The notes under the pieces were generated by a model. It saw only the letters and a program-made list of their open reading frames with translations, was not told where the DNA came from and searched no databases. Shown here in pieces: positions 29,500 to 38,725 of a stretch of 64,000 bases of DNA. Location: assembly GCA_965221935.1 (NCBI GenBank), contig CBDCSZ010000009.1, positions 17,214 to 81,213 on the forward strand. The letters run 5' to 3'. The first letter of the stretch is position 1. Each line of letters starts with the position of its first letter. Made by a program: the position numbers and the translations under genes. The stretch is from JAPOXR01 sp965221935 (lineage in GTDB: Bacteria; Pseudomonadota; Alphaproteobacteria; Rhodobacterales; Rhodobacteraceae).

Positions 29500-31994
29500 C
29501 CCAATGGCATTTCATTAGGCCGGCATGATTTTGACGCCGTTCTGTCCGCGGCGGCAGTCATCTGATTCCACGCTCTTTTTCCGTCCGCTCCTTTTTTCCG
29601 GCTTCCGGGGTTGACACGGCTACACCGCCGCTGCATGTTAGGCGCGAATCAGACTGTCCCGCCGGGAGCGCAGCCATGGACCCGCGAATCGAGGCCCTCA
29701 AGTCCACCACTTTTTTCGGCCGGCGTTTCACACGGCGCCAGATCGCCGACATCGCAGAGACCGTCGCGATGCTCCCGAACGACAGCCGCAACGAGCTGTC
29801 GAAGACCATCTGCGAGCACCTGGGCTGGACCACGCCGAAAGGTGAATACCGCGTCTCGGCGTGCCTGCGTGTTCTCGAGCGCCTTGAGGAGTGCGGGATC
29901 CTGACCCTGCCGGAGAAGCGCGGCACGGCCGCGAAACAGCCGCCCGGGCCGATTGTCCATGTGCGGGCGTCCGACCCGCAGCCGGAGATCGCCTGCGGTC
30001 TCGCGGCCCTGGAGCCCCTGGCCCTGGAGGAGGCGGCGTCGCCGGAGGACGCCGCCCTGTGGAAAGCGCTCGTGGACCGCTATCATTATCTCGGCTGTCC
30101 GCGGCCCTTCGGCCCGCACATCCGCTGGTTCGTCCGCGACCGGAGCGGGCGGCCGCTGGCCGTTCTGCTGTTCGAGGCGGCGGCGCGGGAGCTGCCGGCG
30201 AGGGACGAATGGATCGGCTGGAGCGCGGCTGACCGCGGCCGCCGCCTGCACCTTGCGGTGTCGAACAGCCGCTTTCTCGTGCTGCCGTGGGTCCGCGTCG
30301 ACAATCTGGCGTCGAAGGCGCTGGCGCTGGCCCTGCGCGGGCTTGCGGAACGCTGGGAGGCGAACCACGGCTGCCGCCCGGTCCTCTGCGAGACCTTCAT
30401 CGACCCGACCCGCTTCGACGGCGCCTGCTACAAGGCCGCCAACTGGGAGACGATCGGCATGACGGCCGGAAAGCGCAGCGGGCGCGGCGCCAAGCCGGCC
30501 AAGGAGATTCTGGTCCGGCCGCTGGACCCGGAGTTCCGCGCGGTCCTGAAGGGGGAGACGACACCCGGGCCGCGGCCGAAACGCCGCTCTCCCGCCGCCT
30601 TTGACCACGGCTTCGCCGCGATGTGGTCCCGGATCGCCGACGCGGCCGCCGACATCGCCGCGCGCCGCGACGAGACATGGATAAAGCGGCGGCGGACGCT
30701 TAACACCCTGATTATTATGCTTTTCGTGTTCCGCCTGGCACTGTCGCGCGGTCGGAAAGGCTACACAACCGTGACCGCGGAGCTGTGGGACCAGTGCCGC
30801 CGCCTCGGCGTCGCGCTGCCGCAGCCGGAGCCGGTGGCCATCTCCTCGATCGCCAAGGCCCGGGCCCGCGTGCACGAGGACGTGTTCCGCGAGCTGCACC
30901 GCGAGATCCTCGCCCACGACACCCACGGCCCGGACTGGAACGGGCGCCGGACCTTCGCCGTCGACGGCTCCAAGATCAACCTGCCGCGGCCGCTCGCCGA
31001 GGCCGGATACCCGCTCCCGAGCGGCGGCGCCCACTATCCGCAGGGGCTGCTGTCCTGTCTTTACCGCCTCGACAGCCGCATGCCGGTCGACTTCACCCTC
31101 ACGTCCGGCGCCGACGAGCGCGCCGCCGCGCGCGCCCATCTCGGCGCCCTCTCGCCCGGCGACGTCGTCGTCTTCGACCGCGGATACTTCTCCTTCGTCC
31201 TGCTCCGCGACATGACGGCGCGGGGACTGCACCCGGTGTTCCGCATCCAGCGCAACTCCGCAGCCGGGTTCGACAGGTTCCGCGACGGGGACCGCGACGA
31301 CGCCCTCGTCAGGATCACCCCGGGCAAAAACGCCCTGCGCAGGCTGAAGGCCGCGGGCATCCCGGAGCCGTCCTCCCCGATTGTCCTGCGCCTGGTCCGA
31401 TACGACATCGGAGAAAGCCGCTGTGTGCTCGCCACGACCCTCGCCGATACGGAGCGATACAGCCGGAAAGACCTCTCGGAACTCTATCACGGGCGCTGGT
31501 CGATCGAGGAGCTGTTCAAGATATCCAAGACAACCCTCGCGGTGGAGGAGTTCCACGGCAGAAGCGAGCGCGGCGTCCGCCAGGAGCTCTACGCCCACTT
31601 CAACCTGATCGCCATGGCGCGCCTGTTCACGAACCGCGGAGACGCCGCGCTGGACGAAGCGCACGAAGGCGATCTGCCGAAGATGCGGACGAACTTCACA
31701 AACGCGCTGGCCATGCTGGCCGGCAGTCTCGAGGAGCTGATCCTGACGCAGACGTCGGCGCTGGCCGACGCCGTGAGCCGCGTGGCGACCTCGGTCCTCG
31801 CGGCCCGGGCGCGGCTGCGGCCGGGACGGTCATTCCCGCGCCGGTCCCAAAAACCCGTCGGAAAGTGGCAGCGGAGACGACACCAGACCGCGTGACCTGA
31901 AACCGAACCTTGCCGGAAAAGGGGCGAAGCCGCTCCGGAAATGGCGCGCCCCCTTAAGGAAATGACGCCGAATCGTTAAGGAAATGCCATTGGG
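29500..31994 (+). mobile_element. DruA-IS4 element A3, complete
   Basis: Perfect 14-bp terminal inverted repeats cccaatggcatttc (29500) and gaaatgccattggg (ending 31994), with one long gene between. No matching flank duplication was found: the left flank is B2 and the right flank is an unrelated remnant, suggesting recombination between A copies after insertion. Confidence 0.88.
29676..31895 (+). CDS. DruA (DUF4338)-IS4 fusion transposase A3
   Basis: 739 residues, the only uninterrupted A copy. Residues 1-80 form a helix-rich, winged-helix-like N-terminus (FGRRFTRRQIADIAETV, LSKTICEHLGWTTPKGEYRV). Residues about 100-290 match the DUF4338/DruA domain (ALVDRYHYLGCPRPFGPHIR, DEWIGWSAADRGR, NSRFLVLPWVRVDNLASKAL, LCETFIDPTRFDGACY). 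Residues about 335-700 are an IS4 DDE domain: D430 in FAVDGSKINL, D501 in VVFDRGYFSF, and the exact Y604-R607-E611-K618 spacing of the IS4 signature. DruA is otherwise known from the Druantia anti-phage system; as a transposase module its role is unknown. ATG 29676 is supported by gccgggagcg upstream. Confidence 0.88.
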   Translation: MDPRIEALKSTTFFGRRFTRRQIADIAETVAMLPNDSRNELSKTICEHLGWTTPKGEYRVSACLRVLERLEECGILTLPEKRGTAAKQPPGPIVHVRASDPQPEIACGLAALEPLALEEAASPEDAALWKALVDRYHYLGCPRPFGPHIRWFVRDRSGRPLAVLLFEAAARELPARDEWIGWSAADRGRRLHLAVSNSRFLVLPWVRVDNLASKALALALRGLAERWEANHGCRPVLCETFIDPTRFDGACYKAANWETIGMTAGKRSGRGAKPAKEILVRPLDPEFRAVLKGETTPGPRPKRRSPAAFDHGFAAMWSRIADAAADIAARRDETWIKRRRTLNTLIIMLFVFRLALSRGRKGYTTVTAELWDQCRRLGVALPQPEPVAISSIAKARARVHEDVFRELHREILAHDTHGPDWNGRRTFAVDGSKINLPRPLAEAGYPLPSGGAHYPQGLLSCLYRLDSRMPVDFTLTSGADERAAARAHLGALSPGDVVVFDRGYFSFVLLRDMTARGLHPVFRIQRNSAAGFDRFRDGDRDDALVRITPGKNALRRLKAAGIPEPSSPIVLRLVRYDIGESRCVLATTLADTERYSRKDLSELYHGRWSIEELFKISKTTLAVEEFHGRSERGVRQELYAHFNLIAMARLFTNRGDAALDEAHEGDLPKMRTNFTNALAMLAGSLEELILTQTSALADAVSRVATSVLAARARLRPGRSFPRRSQKPVGKWQRRRHQTA

Positions 31995-32368
31995 CCGGCG
32001 GGGGGCGAACCCGCCGCCGCCGCACATGGTCAGGTGACAGCCAGCGCCGCGCCTCCGATGCCGCCGCCCGGTTCGGCGGCGGTTTCAACAGACAGCGGAT
32101 CCGCCGGAATGGTCCTGGCCGCCTTCAGGTTTGCACGACCAGACTGCCCGCGGATGATTTCAGACACGGTCCTTTGTGCCGGCGAAAATGTCATGGTCGC
32201 CGCTTCGGTCGGGGCATGCGTCAGGGTCTTCACGGCGGCAAGCGGCGGCAGGCTGTCGCCAAGGGTCATCTGCAGAGTCCCGCCTGCGGCCACCCGGCGG
32301 CCGGACGCATGAAAACATCAGGGCGGTGTCGCCTTCCGCCTCAATGAGCCGCCGGCCGTTTGCCTTGC
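31995..32368. other. Host remnant between A3 and B3
   Basis: The stretch contains the small minus-strand frame 32030-32293 and little else. Excising B3 joins this region to 38731 onwards, so the minus-strand gene at 38726-38965 once lay directly upstream of it. Confidence 0.5.
32030..32293 (-). pseudogene. Unrecognised reading frame, probably a fragment
   Basis: An 87-residue frame (MTLGDSLPPLAAVKTLTHAP in its first third, ending GGGIGGAALAVT). I do not recognise it. Another frame just upstream (KANGRRLIEAEGDTALMF) could be its natural N-terminal continuation after a frameshift, which makes a decayed host or phage gene likely. Confidence 0.3.
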
Positions 32369-32877
32369 GCTAGACCGATCTTCAGTGCGCCGTGGAAAGG
32401 CGCGTTTTCCTTGCGGGTGCGAAACCCGCTCAGCAATTGTCGCTTCGGCTGGTAGCAGCCAGAGCGGTTTACGGAGGTAACGATGTAGACTGAAGCACTC
32501 TGGTGCAGAAGGGCCGCCTCGGGCGGCTCAGCGACCGCGCAGGCCGGAATATGAGTGAACGCCGCGCAGGCCTCGAAAGAAAGACGCGGAAGCCGACCCT
32601 CCTGAAGTAAGGGGAAGGCCGACGGCGGGCTGGGAAGCAAGCGACAGATGCACCGGCCCGTTTCCGCCGGGGTACTGGCGCCGGCATGCGCGGAAGATGG
32701 AAAGCGTGGCAACACGGGAAGCCCTGCCGGTGGCCCGCACCGGCCAAACCGGAAATCCGCGAGGACCAGTCCGGGCCGGCAGGGTGGCGGACAGGCCCGT
32801 ATGACTGAAGACGCCGGGTAACGCCGGCCGAGGAAAGGGGCCTGACTTCGGGAGAGGCATGGAAAGGAGGCAGGGAC

Positions 32878-34218
32878 ATGACGACTGGCGGCAGCCTAAC
32901 AGGGTCAGATAAGGTTCGGAAACTCCAGACTGTGCTGCATGCGAAAGCGAAGGAAGAACCCGAACGCCGCTTTCACGCCCTGACTGACAAGGTCTGGCGA
33001 ATGGATTTCCTGAACGAAGCCTGGGCCAGGGTCCGCCGCAACGGCGGCTCTGCCGGGGTTGACGGGGAGACATTTGCGGAGATCGAACTTTCAGGACTGG
33101 AGCGGTGGCTTGGGGAACTGTCGCGGGAGCTTCGGGAGGGAACCTACGCGCCGAAACCGGTGCGGCAGGTGATGATTCCGAAGAAACAGCCCGGCAAGCT
33201 GCGGCCATTGGGCATTCCCTGCATACGGGACCGGGTGGCGCAGACATCGGCCATGCTCGTGCTTGAGCCGATATTCGAAGCCGACCTGCAGCCGGAGCAG
33301 TATGCCTACAGGCCGGGGCGGAGCGCGAAGGACGCGGTGAAGCGCGTCCACAGCCTCCTGAACACGGGGCACAATGAGGTGGTCGACGGCGACCTGTCCA
33401 ACTATTTCGGCGAGATACCGCACGCCGAGCTGATGAAGAGCGTCGCCCGCCGCGTGAGCGACGGACGGATGCTCGGTCTCATCAAGGCGTGGCTGGAAAT
33501 GCCGGTCGAGGAGGATGACGGCGAGGGCGGCAAACGCCGCTCGAACCGGGCCCGCCGGGAGCGGAAGGGAACCCCGCAGGGGGCTCCGGTCTCTCCGCTC
33601 CTGTCCAACCTTTACATGCGCCGGTTCATACTGGGCTGGAAGACGCTGGGCTGCGCCCGGCGTCTCGCCGCGGAGATCGTGAACTACGCGGATGATCTCT
33701 GTGTGCTCGGCAAGGCCCCGGCGGCGGAAACGCTGGCCGCGGTTGCGCGGGTCATGGAGAGACTGAAGCTTCCGGTCAACGCGGAAAAGACCCGGTGCCT
33801 GCGGTGCCCGGAGGAGCCGATCGAGTTCCTCGGATACCGCATCGGACGCAACTTCCGCACGAAGGGCAGAGGGGCTTATATCGGCACCCGCCCGAGCGCG
33901 GCGAGCGTTCAGAGCATATGCCGCAGTGTCAGCGAACAGACGGCCAAAAGGCATGGGCGCATGTCGGCTGAGAACATGGTGAGACGCCTGAACCGGATGC
34001 TGTCCGGCTGGGCGAACTACTACGACCTCGGCCAGGTCAGCCCGGCCTACCGGTCCATCGACGAGCATACGACAAGGCGGCTGCGGCGGTGGCTCTGTCT
34101 CAAGCACAAAGTCAGAAGCGGGGAGTTCGTGCGCTTCCTGAACGAGAGGCTGTGGACTGAATACGGCCTGATCCGACTTGGGCCGAAGACCAAGAGCTTT
34201 CCGTGGGCGAAGGCATGA
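32878..34218 (+). CDS. ltrA: Group II intron reverse transcriptase/maturase (IEP) of D1
   Basis: 446 residues with an aggagg ribosome site before ATG 32878. Reverse-transcriptase blocks are RNGGSAGVDGETF, QVMIPKKQPGKLRPLGIPCI, YRPGRSAKDAVKRVH, GTPQGAPVSPLLSNLYMRRF and the active-site YADD in EIVNYADDLCVLG. The maturase (X) domain follows with MVRRLNRMLSGWANYYDLGQ. No HNH endonuclease domain follows, so mobility would depend on nicks or replication forks. It splices its own RNA and reverse-transcribes it during reverse splicing into DNA. No lesion is visible. The gene symbol follows common usage for this protein class. Confidence 0.92.
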   Translation: MTTGGSLTGSDKVRKLQTVLHAKAKEEPERRFHALTDKVWRMDFLNEAWARVRRNGGSAGVDGETFAEIELSGLERWLGELSRELREGTYAPKPVRQVMIPKKQPGKLRPLGIPCIRDRVAQTSAMLVLEPIFEADLQPEQYAYRPGRSAKDAVKRVHSLLNTGHNEVVDGDLSNYFGEIPHAELMKSVARRVSDGRMLGLIKAWLEMPVEEDDGEGGKRRSNRARRERKGTPQGAPVSPLLSNLYMRRFILGWKTLGCARRLAAEIVNYADDLCVLGKAPAAETLAAVARVMERLKLPVNAEKTRCLRCPEEPIEFLGYRIGRNFRTKGRGAYIGTRPSAASVQSICRSVSEQTAKRHGRMSAENMVRRLNRMLSGWANYYDLGQVSPAYRSIDEHTTRRLRRWLCLKHKVRSGEFVRFLNERLWTEYGLIRLGPKTKSFPWAKA

Positions 34219-34225
34219 TCCCGTC

Positions 34226-34262
34226 GGAAAGCCGGATGCGGGAGAACCGCACGTCCGGTTTG
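34226..34262 (+). ncRNA. Group II intron domain V of D1
   Basis: A stem with a GAGAA-type cap: gccggatgcggg, gaga, ccgcacgtccggttt. It pairs as expected for domain V with a two-base bulge and an AGC-type lower stem. Near-identical segments occur in D2 (36491-36527) and D3 (44999-45034). Confidence 0.8.
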
Positions 34263-34441
34263 ATGAGCGGGGGTGAGGAAACGCAGGCCATGACCGAGAC
34301 TGAGGCACCGGCGCAGGGCGAAAGCCGCCGGCCAACGGCAACTCCCTCGGTCTACAGCCCGGCGCGCCTCCCCCCGACTCTACGTGCGCCGTGGAAAGGC
34401 GCGTTTTCCTTGTGGGTGCGAAACCCATTCAGCAATTGTCG

Positions 34442-34625
34442 TATGTGGACGCCCCCCTGAGCGCAACCGGGAATCTCAGAAACACAGGAAGCCTGCAGTC
34501 GGGCGCTGTCGTATGTCCGGCCTCTGAGATGCGTATGTGGACGCCCCCCTGAGCGCAACCGGGAATCTCAGAAACACAGGAAGCCTGCAGTCGGGCGCTG
34601 TCGTATGTCCGGCCTCTGAGATGCG
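34442..34625. repeat. 92-bp tandem duplication of the E2 left end
   Basis: The unit beginning tatgtggacgccccc is repeated twice head to tail (starting at 34442 and 34534). E1 has it once. It duplicates the subterminal inverted repeat, so E2 has two possible left ends. Confidence 0.92.
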
Positions 34626-34861
34626 GCACTTGCGGCCGCGGGCCCGCATGGTGTTCGCGGACCGGATCCAAATCGCTTTGGCGGGCTCGAAGCCCTGCGA
34701 CAATTCCTGGTTCTTCCGGCCCCGTCTTTCCGACTCTTGCCCCTGCGCTGTCCTTCGCTCCCGGCGCACAGTCCGGGGGCCGCCGGATCACGCCCCGGAG
34801 GGCGCGGCGGCGGTCCCGAATTCTCTCCTTCCCCGGTTTCCTCTTTCTCTCCAAGCAGCCG

Positions 34862-35884
34862 TCAGGACGCGGCCATGGGCCGCCAGGCTTCGTTTTTCAC
34901 TGAAAGCGCCCAGATGATCCGGGCCATCTTGTTCGCCAGGGCCACCGCGACCACCTTGAACGGCTTCTCCTCAATCATCCTCCGCAGCCAGGGATCCGCG
35001 ATCTTCTCCCGGCCTCTCTGATGACGCAGCACGGCGACCGCCCCTAAAACCAGCAGGCTCCTGATGTCGCGCTGCCCCATCTTCGTGATCCGCCCGAGCC
35101 TCTGCCGGCCGGCGGTCGAATGCTGACGCGGGGTCAGGCCCGTCCAGGCGGCGAAGTCCCTGCCGCGTCTGAAGCTCCCCATCGGCGGCGCGAACGCGTG
35201 CACCGCCATCGCGCAGACCGGCCCGACCCCGGGGATTGTCATCAGGTTCCGGATGTCCTCCCGCTCCCGCGAGCGCCGCTTCAGCTCGCGGTCCAGCTCC
35301 GCGATCCGCCCGCTCAGCGCGTCGATCTGGCCAAACAGCATCTCCGCGGACCGCTGAACCAGCTCCGGAACCCCTTCGGCGGCTTTCTTCAGCTCTGACC
35401 GCAGAGCCTCCGCATTGGCCACGCCGCGGGCCGACACCAGGCCGAACTCCGCCAGATGGCCGCGCAGCGCGTTCACGGTCTGCGTCCGCTGCCGCACGAA
35501 AAGCGCGCGGGTGCGGAACAGCATCGAATCACTCTGGGCCTCCTCCGTCTTCACCGAAACGAACCGCATGGTCGGCCGCTGCGCCGCCTCAACGATCGCC
35601 GCCGCGTCGTTCGCGTCGCTCTTCTGCCGCTTGACGAACGGCTTCACATACACCGGCGGGATCAGCCTGCACTCGTGGCCGAGCTCAATGATCCGCCGGC
35701 CCCAGTGATGGGCGCCGCCGCAGGCCTCCATCACCACCAGGCACGGCGGCAGATCCTCGAGGAACGGCAGGAACCCGCCCCGCGACAGCTTCTTCACAAA
35801 AACCGGCCGGCCGGAAGCCGTCGACCCGTGCAATTGAAAAACCCTCTTTGAAATGTCGATGCCGACTATGCTAACCTTTTCCAT
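34862..35884 (-). CDS. IS110-family (IS1111 group) transposase E2
   Basis: 340 residues, start ATG 35884 after gaggaga. Near-identical to E1 (9179-10198), with VSIVGIDISKRVFQLHG, KSDANDAAAIVEAAQ, LMTIPGVGPVCAMAVHAF and WTGLTPRQHSTAGRQRLG. It differs in the final residues (SVKNEAWRPMAAS) and at scattered positions. Intact by inspection. The bridge RNA would come from the 3' side, now with a partial duplication. Confidence 0.92.
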   Translation of the reverse strand: MEKVSIVGIDISKRVFQLHGSTASGRPVFVKKLSRGGFLPFLEDLPPCLVVMEACGGAHHWGRRIIELGHECRLIPPVYVKPFVKRQKSDANDAAAIVEAAQRPTMRFVSVKTEEAQSDSMLFRTRALFVRQRTQTVNALRGHLAEFGLVSARGVANAEALRSELKKAAEGVPELVQRSAEMLFGQIDALSGRIAELDRELKRRSREREDIRNLMTIPGVGPVCAMAVHAFAPPMGSFRRGRDFAAWTGLTPRQHSTAGRQRLGRITKMGQRDIRSLLVLGAVAVLRHQRGREKIADPWLRRMIEEKPFKVVAVALANKMARIIWALSVKNEAWRPMAAS

Positions 35885-36871
35885 GGACGTCTCCTCTCTG
35901 TATTGACGCGCAGCTCGGCTGGCGTTTTCCATGGCGCACTGTGACGCCGTTTGGAGGGGGCGTCCACTCCATCGCTTCGGCTGGTAGCAGCCAGAGCGGT
36001 TTACGGAGGTAACGATGTAGACTGAAGCACTCTGGTGTCAAAGGGCCGCCTTGGGCGGCTCAGCGACCGCGCAGGCCGGAACGCGAGTGAACGCTGAGCA
36101 GGCCTCGAAAGAAAGACGCGGAAGCCGACCCTCCTGAAGAAAGGGGAAGGCTGGCGGCGGGCCGGGAAGCAAGCGACAGACGCACCGGACCGTTTCCGCC
36201 GGGGTAATGGCGTCGGCATGCGCGGAAGATGGAAAGCGCAGCAACACGGGAAGCCCTGTCGGTGGCGGGTGGACGCCAACCGGAAATCCGCGAGGACCAG
36301 TCCGGGCCGGCAGGGTGGCGGACAGGCCCGTACGACTGAGGACGCCGGGTAACGCCGGCCGAGGAAAGGGGCCTGACTTCGGGAACGGCACAGAAAGGGG
36401 GCAGGGCATGGCCACTGGCGAGAGCCTATCAGGGCCACACAGTGTTCGGAAACTCCAGACTGTGCCACATGCGGAGGCATGATCCCGTCGGAAAGCCGGA
36501 TGCGGGAGATCCGCACGTCCGGTTTGATGAGCGGGGGACTGGAAACGCGGCCAGGGGAGCCGGACTGAGGCCCGGAGCGAAAGCGACGGACAGGCCACCG
36601 GACCCTAAAGCTGGCGCGCCAGCCCCCGACTCTACTCCCGCCGCCGCCCCCCGCGCTCCCTGCAAGACGTTGAAAACGTGAGGTTTTCTGGCCGCCGGGC
36701 CGCTTTTGTCTTGTCAAAAAGTTTCCAGTGCAAGTTGCGCGGTTTCAGGCCGCGTGCCCACTGACGTATTTTCGCAACAGTGCACATTATTATGGTGTTA
36801 AAGGAACACATCCTGTGGACACGGAGACGGCAGGCGCCATGGATTGTTGTCATTGCGCAGGGAGACCTCAC

Positions 36872-38621
36872 ATGTCATTCCACATCGAGACCATCCCCAA
36901 CAGGCGCGGCCGCGACACAATCCTCCTCAGGGAGGCCTGGCGCGAAGGTCAGGAAGCGCACCGTCGCCAACCTCACCTATCTGCCGCCGGCGGTCACCGA
37001 CGGCTTCCGCGCCGTGCTCAGGGGCGGAATTGTTCTCGGCTCCCCGGACGAGGTTTTCGGGATCCGCAGGTCGCTGCCGCACGGCCACGCGGCGGCGGCG
37101 CTCGGGACCATGCGGAGCCTCGGATTCGAAGGCATCCTCGGGCGGAAAAAAAGCCGGATGCGCGGTCTCGCGATGGCGGCGGCGGCGGCCCGGATCATCG
37201 ATCCGGCCTCCAAGCTCGCCACAGCCAGGGCCCTTGACCCGGAGACCGCCTCCACCAGCCTCGGGCCGGTCAGCGGCAACGAGATGCTGGACATGCTCGA
37301 CTGGCTGCTTGAGCGCCAGCCCTGGATCGAGCGCAGCCTCGCGAACCGGCATCTCAGGGACGGGACGTTGGTTCTGTACGACGTCTCGTCCAGTTACGTT
37401 GAAGGGAGGAAATGCCCGCTGGCGGCCTTCGGCCACAGCCGCGACGGAAAGAAAGGCAAAATGCAGATCACATACGGGCTGGTCTGCTCGGGGGACGGAA
37501 CCCCTGTGGCGGTCGAGGTGTTCAGCGGAAACACCGCCGACCCGGACACCGTCAGGGGCCGGGCGGAGAAGCTGCGCCGCCGTTTCCGGGTTGAGAACAT
37601 CGCGCTGGTCGGCGACCGCGGCATGATCACATCGGCCCGCATCAGGGAGGATCTGATTCCTCTCGGCCTTGACTGGATATCGGCGCTCAGGAGCGCCGAT
37701 ATCCGGAAGCTTGTGAAGAAGGGGAAGGACGCGCCGGCGGCGCTGGATCCGGCGAGGCTCGCTGAGGATCAGGTCGCCGAGACCGTGTCCCCGGACTTTC
37801 CCGGCGAGCGGCTGCTGGTCTGCCTCAATCCCCGTCTGCGGGAGGAAAGGGCCCGGAAACGGGAGGATCTGCTCAGGGCGACGGAACAGACGCTGGCTGA
37901 GATCGCCGCCGCGGCGTCCCGCCGCCGGCCGGGCCCGAAGAACCGGGAGATGACGGCGAAGGCCCTGGGGCGCAGGGGCAACAGAAAAAAGGTCGAAAAA
38001 CACTTCAGCATTGAGATCCGCGATGACGGAATGGACTGGAGCCGCGACGCGGCGAAAACCGCGGCGGAGGCGGCGCTCGACGGAATCTATGTGGTGCGCG
38101 CCAGCCTCGGAAAGGAATCCATCGGCGGCGAGGCGGCGGTGGCGGCGTATAAAAGCCTCGCGCTCGTCGAGCGCGCCTTCCGGACCATGAAGACGTCAGG
38201 GCTGAGGGTCCGGCCGTTCCATGTTTACAATGAGGGGCGGGTGAAGGCGCATGTGTTCCTCTGCATGCTCGCCTGGCATGTGGAGCGGAGCATGCGGGAG
38301 AAGCTCGCCCCCATCCTGTTCGAGGATGACGACCGGGAGGCGGCCCGCGCAAGGCGGTCGACCCCTGTGGAGAAGGCGGAGGTCTCCGAAAGCGCCAAGG
38401 CCAAAGCGGCCTCGAAACAGACCCCTGACGGCCTGCCGGTCCACAGCTTCCGGACGCTGCTCGCCGATCTCGGAACGCTGACGCTGAACGACGCCTTCCT
38501 GCCCGGAAGGCCCGGCAGCTCGTTCCGCATGGCCGCGCGGCCGACCGCGCTCCAGAAAAGGGCCTTTGAGCTTCTGGAGATCAAACCGCCCGGAAATGTT
38601 GTCAGTTCAATGACAGGCTGA
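36872..38621 (+). CDS. IS1634-family transposase B3 (8-bp deletion near the start)
   Basis: The same protein family as B1. The conserved core from KVRKRTVANLTYLPP to the C-terminus is complete, with YDVSSSYVEGRKCPLAAFG, LVGDRGMITSARIRE and KSLALVERAFRTMKTSGLRV. As in B1, one gcgcgaag octamer unit is missing at about 36945, so ATG 36872 is out of frame with the core. An in-frame start at 36780 reads through. The shared deletion indicates descent of B1 and B3 from one parent. Confidence 0.82.
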
Positions 38622-38725
38622 AAAAGCCTTCCGGCCCGGCCGGACCCCCAGAAAATCAAGCGAAAACAACATGGTGTCCTTGCCTGCGCGGAGAAAACCT
38701 GTCAAATCCCGGCATGAAGTTCGGG

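Larger units (their letters stand above)
32385..34383 (+). mobile_element. Group II intron D1 (with IEP gene)
   Basis: The 5' end is gtgcgccgtggaaaggcg directly after cttca, and the 3' end is cccgactctac at 34383. Conserved ribozyme segments shared by D1-D4 occupy 32385-32877. A candidate EBS1 (tgaag, 32491-32495) is complementary to the cttca just upstream of the insertion. Domain V lies at about 34226-34262. The structural class was not resolved. Confidence 0.88.
34442..35974 (-). mobile_element. IS1111-type IS110 element E2
   Basis: Same ends as E1. The flanks rejoin as ttgtcg/cttcgg, identical to uninterrupted intron D1, with no duplication. It is 95 bp longer than E1, mostly because of a 92-bp tandem duplication at the left end. 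Confidence 0.9.
34384..36635 (+). mobile_element. Group II intron D2, lacking its IEP gene and split by E2
   Basis: D2 starts at the base after D1 ends, again with gtgcgccgtggaaaggcg. Its 5' domain is broken at 34441 by E2 and resumes at 35975 (cttcggctgg). After the conserved ribozyme part the sequence jumps from the first IEP codons (about 36475) straight to domain V, so nearly the whole IEP was deleted. The 3' end is cgactctac at 36635. It would need an IEP in trans, for example from D1. Confidence 0.85.
32375..38724 (+). mobile_element. IS1634-type element B3 carrying two group II introns and an IS1111 element
   Basis: Six-bp direct repeats gctaga lie at 32369-32374 and 38725-38730. The left inverted repeat is ccgatcttca (32375-32384) and the right one ends atgaagttcgg (38724). 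Introns D1 and D2 sit directly after the first 10 bp of the left repeat; the rest of B3 (tcccgccgccgcc onward) continues at 36636. The nest is therefore B3, then D1, D2, then E2. Confidence 0.88.

Noticed and set aside
29676..31895. A Druantia defence system, because of the DruA domain
   Set aside because: No druB-druE-like genes or the large DruE helicase are present, and the domain is fused to a DDE transposase. Evidence supports a mobile element, not a defence locus.
32878..34218. Diversity-generating retroelement or Abi-type reverse transcriptase
   Set aside because: The RT has a maturase domain and lies inside a conserved ribozyme with domain V and defined ends. No variable/template repeat pair exists.
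34442..34625. CRISPR-like array at the 92-bp repeats
   Set aside because: Only two directly abutting units without spacers, at an IS end; no cas genes in the window.
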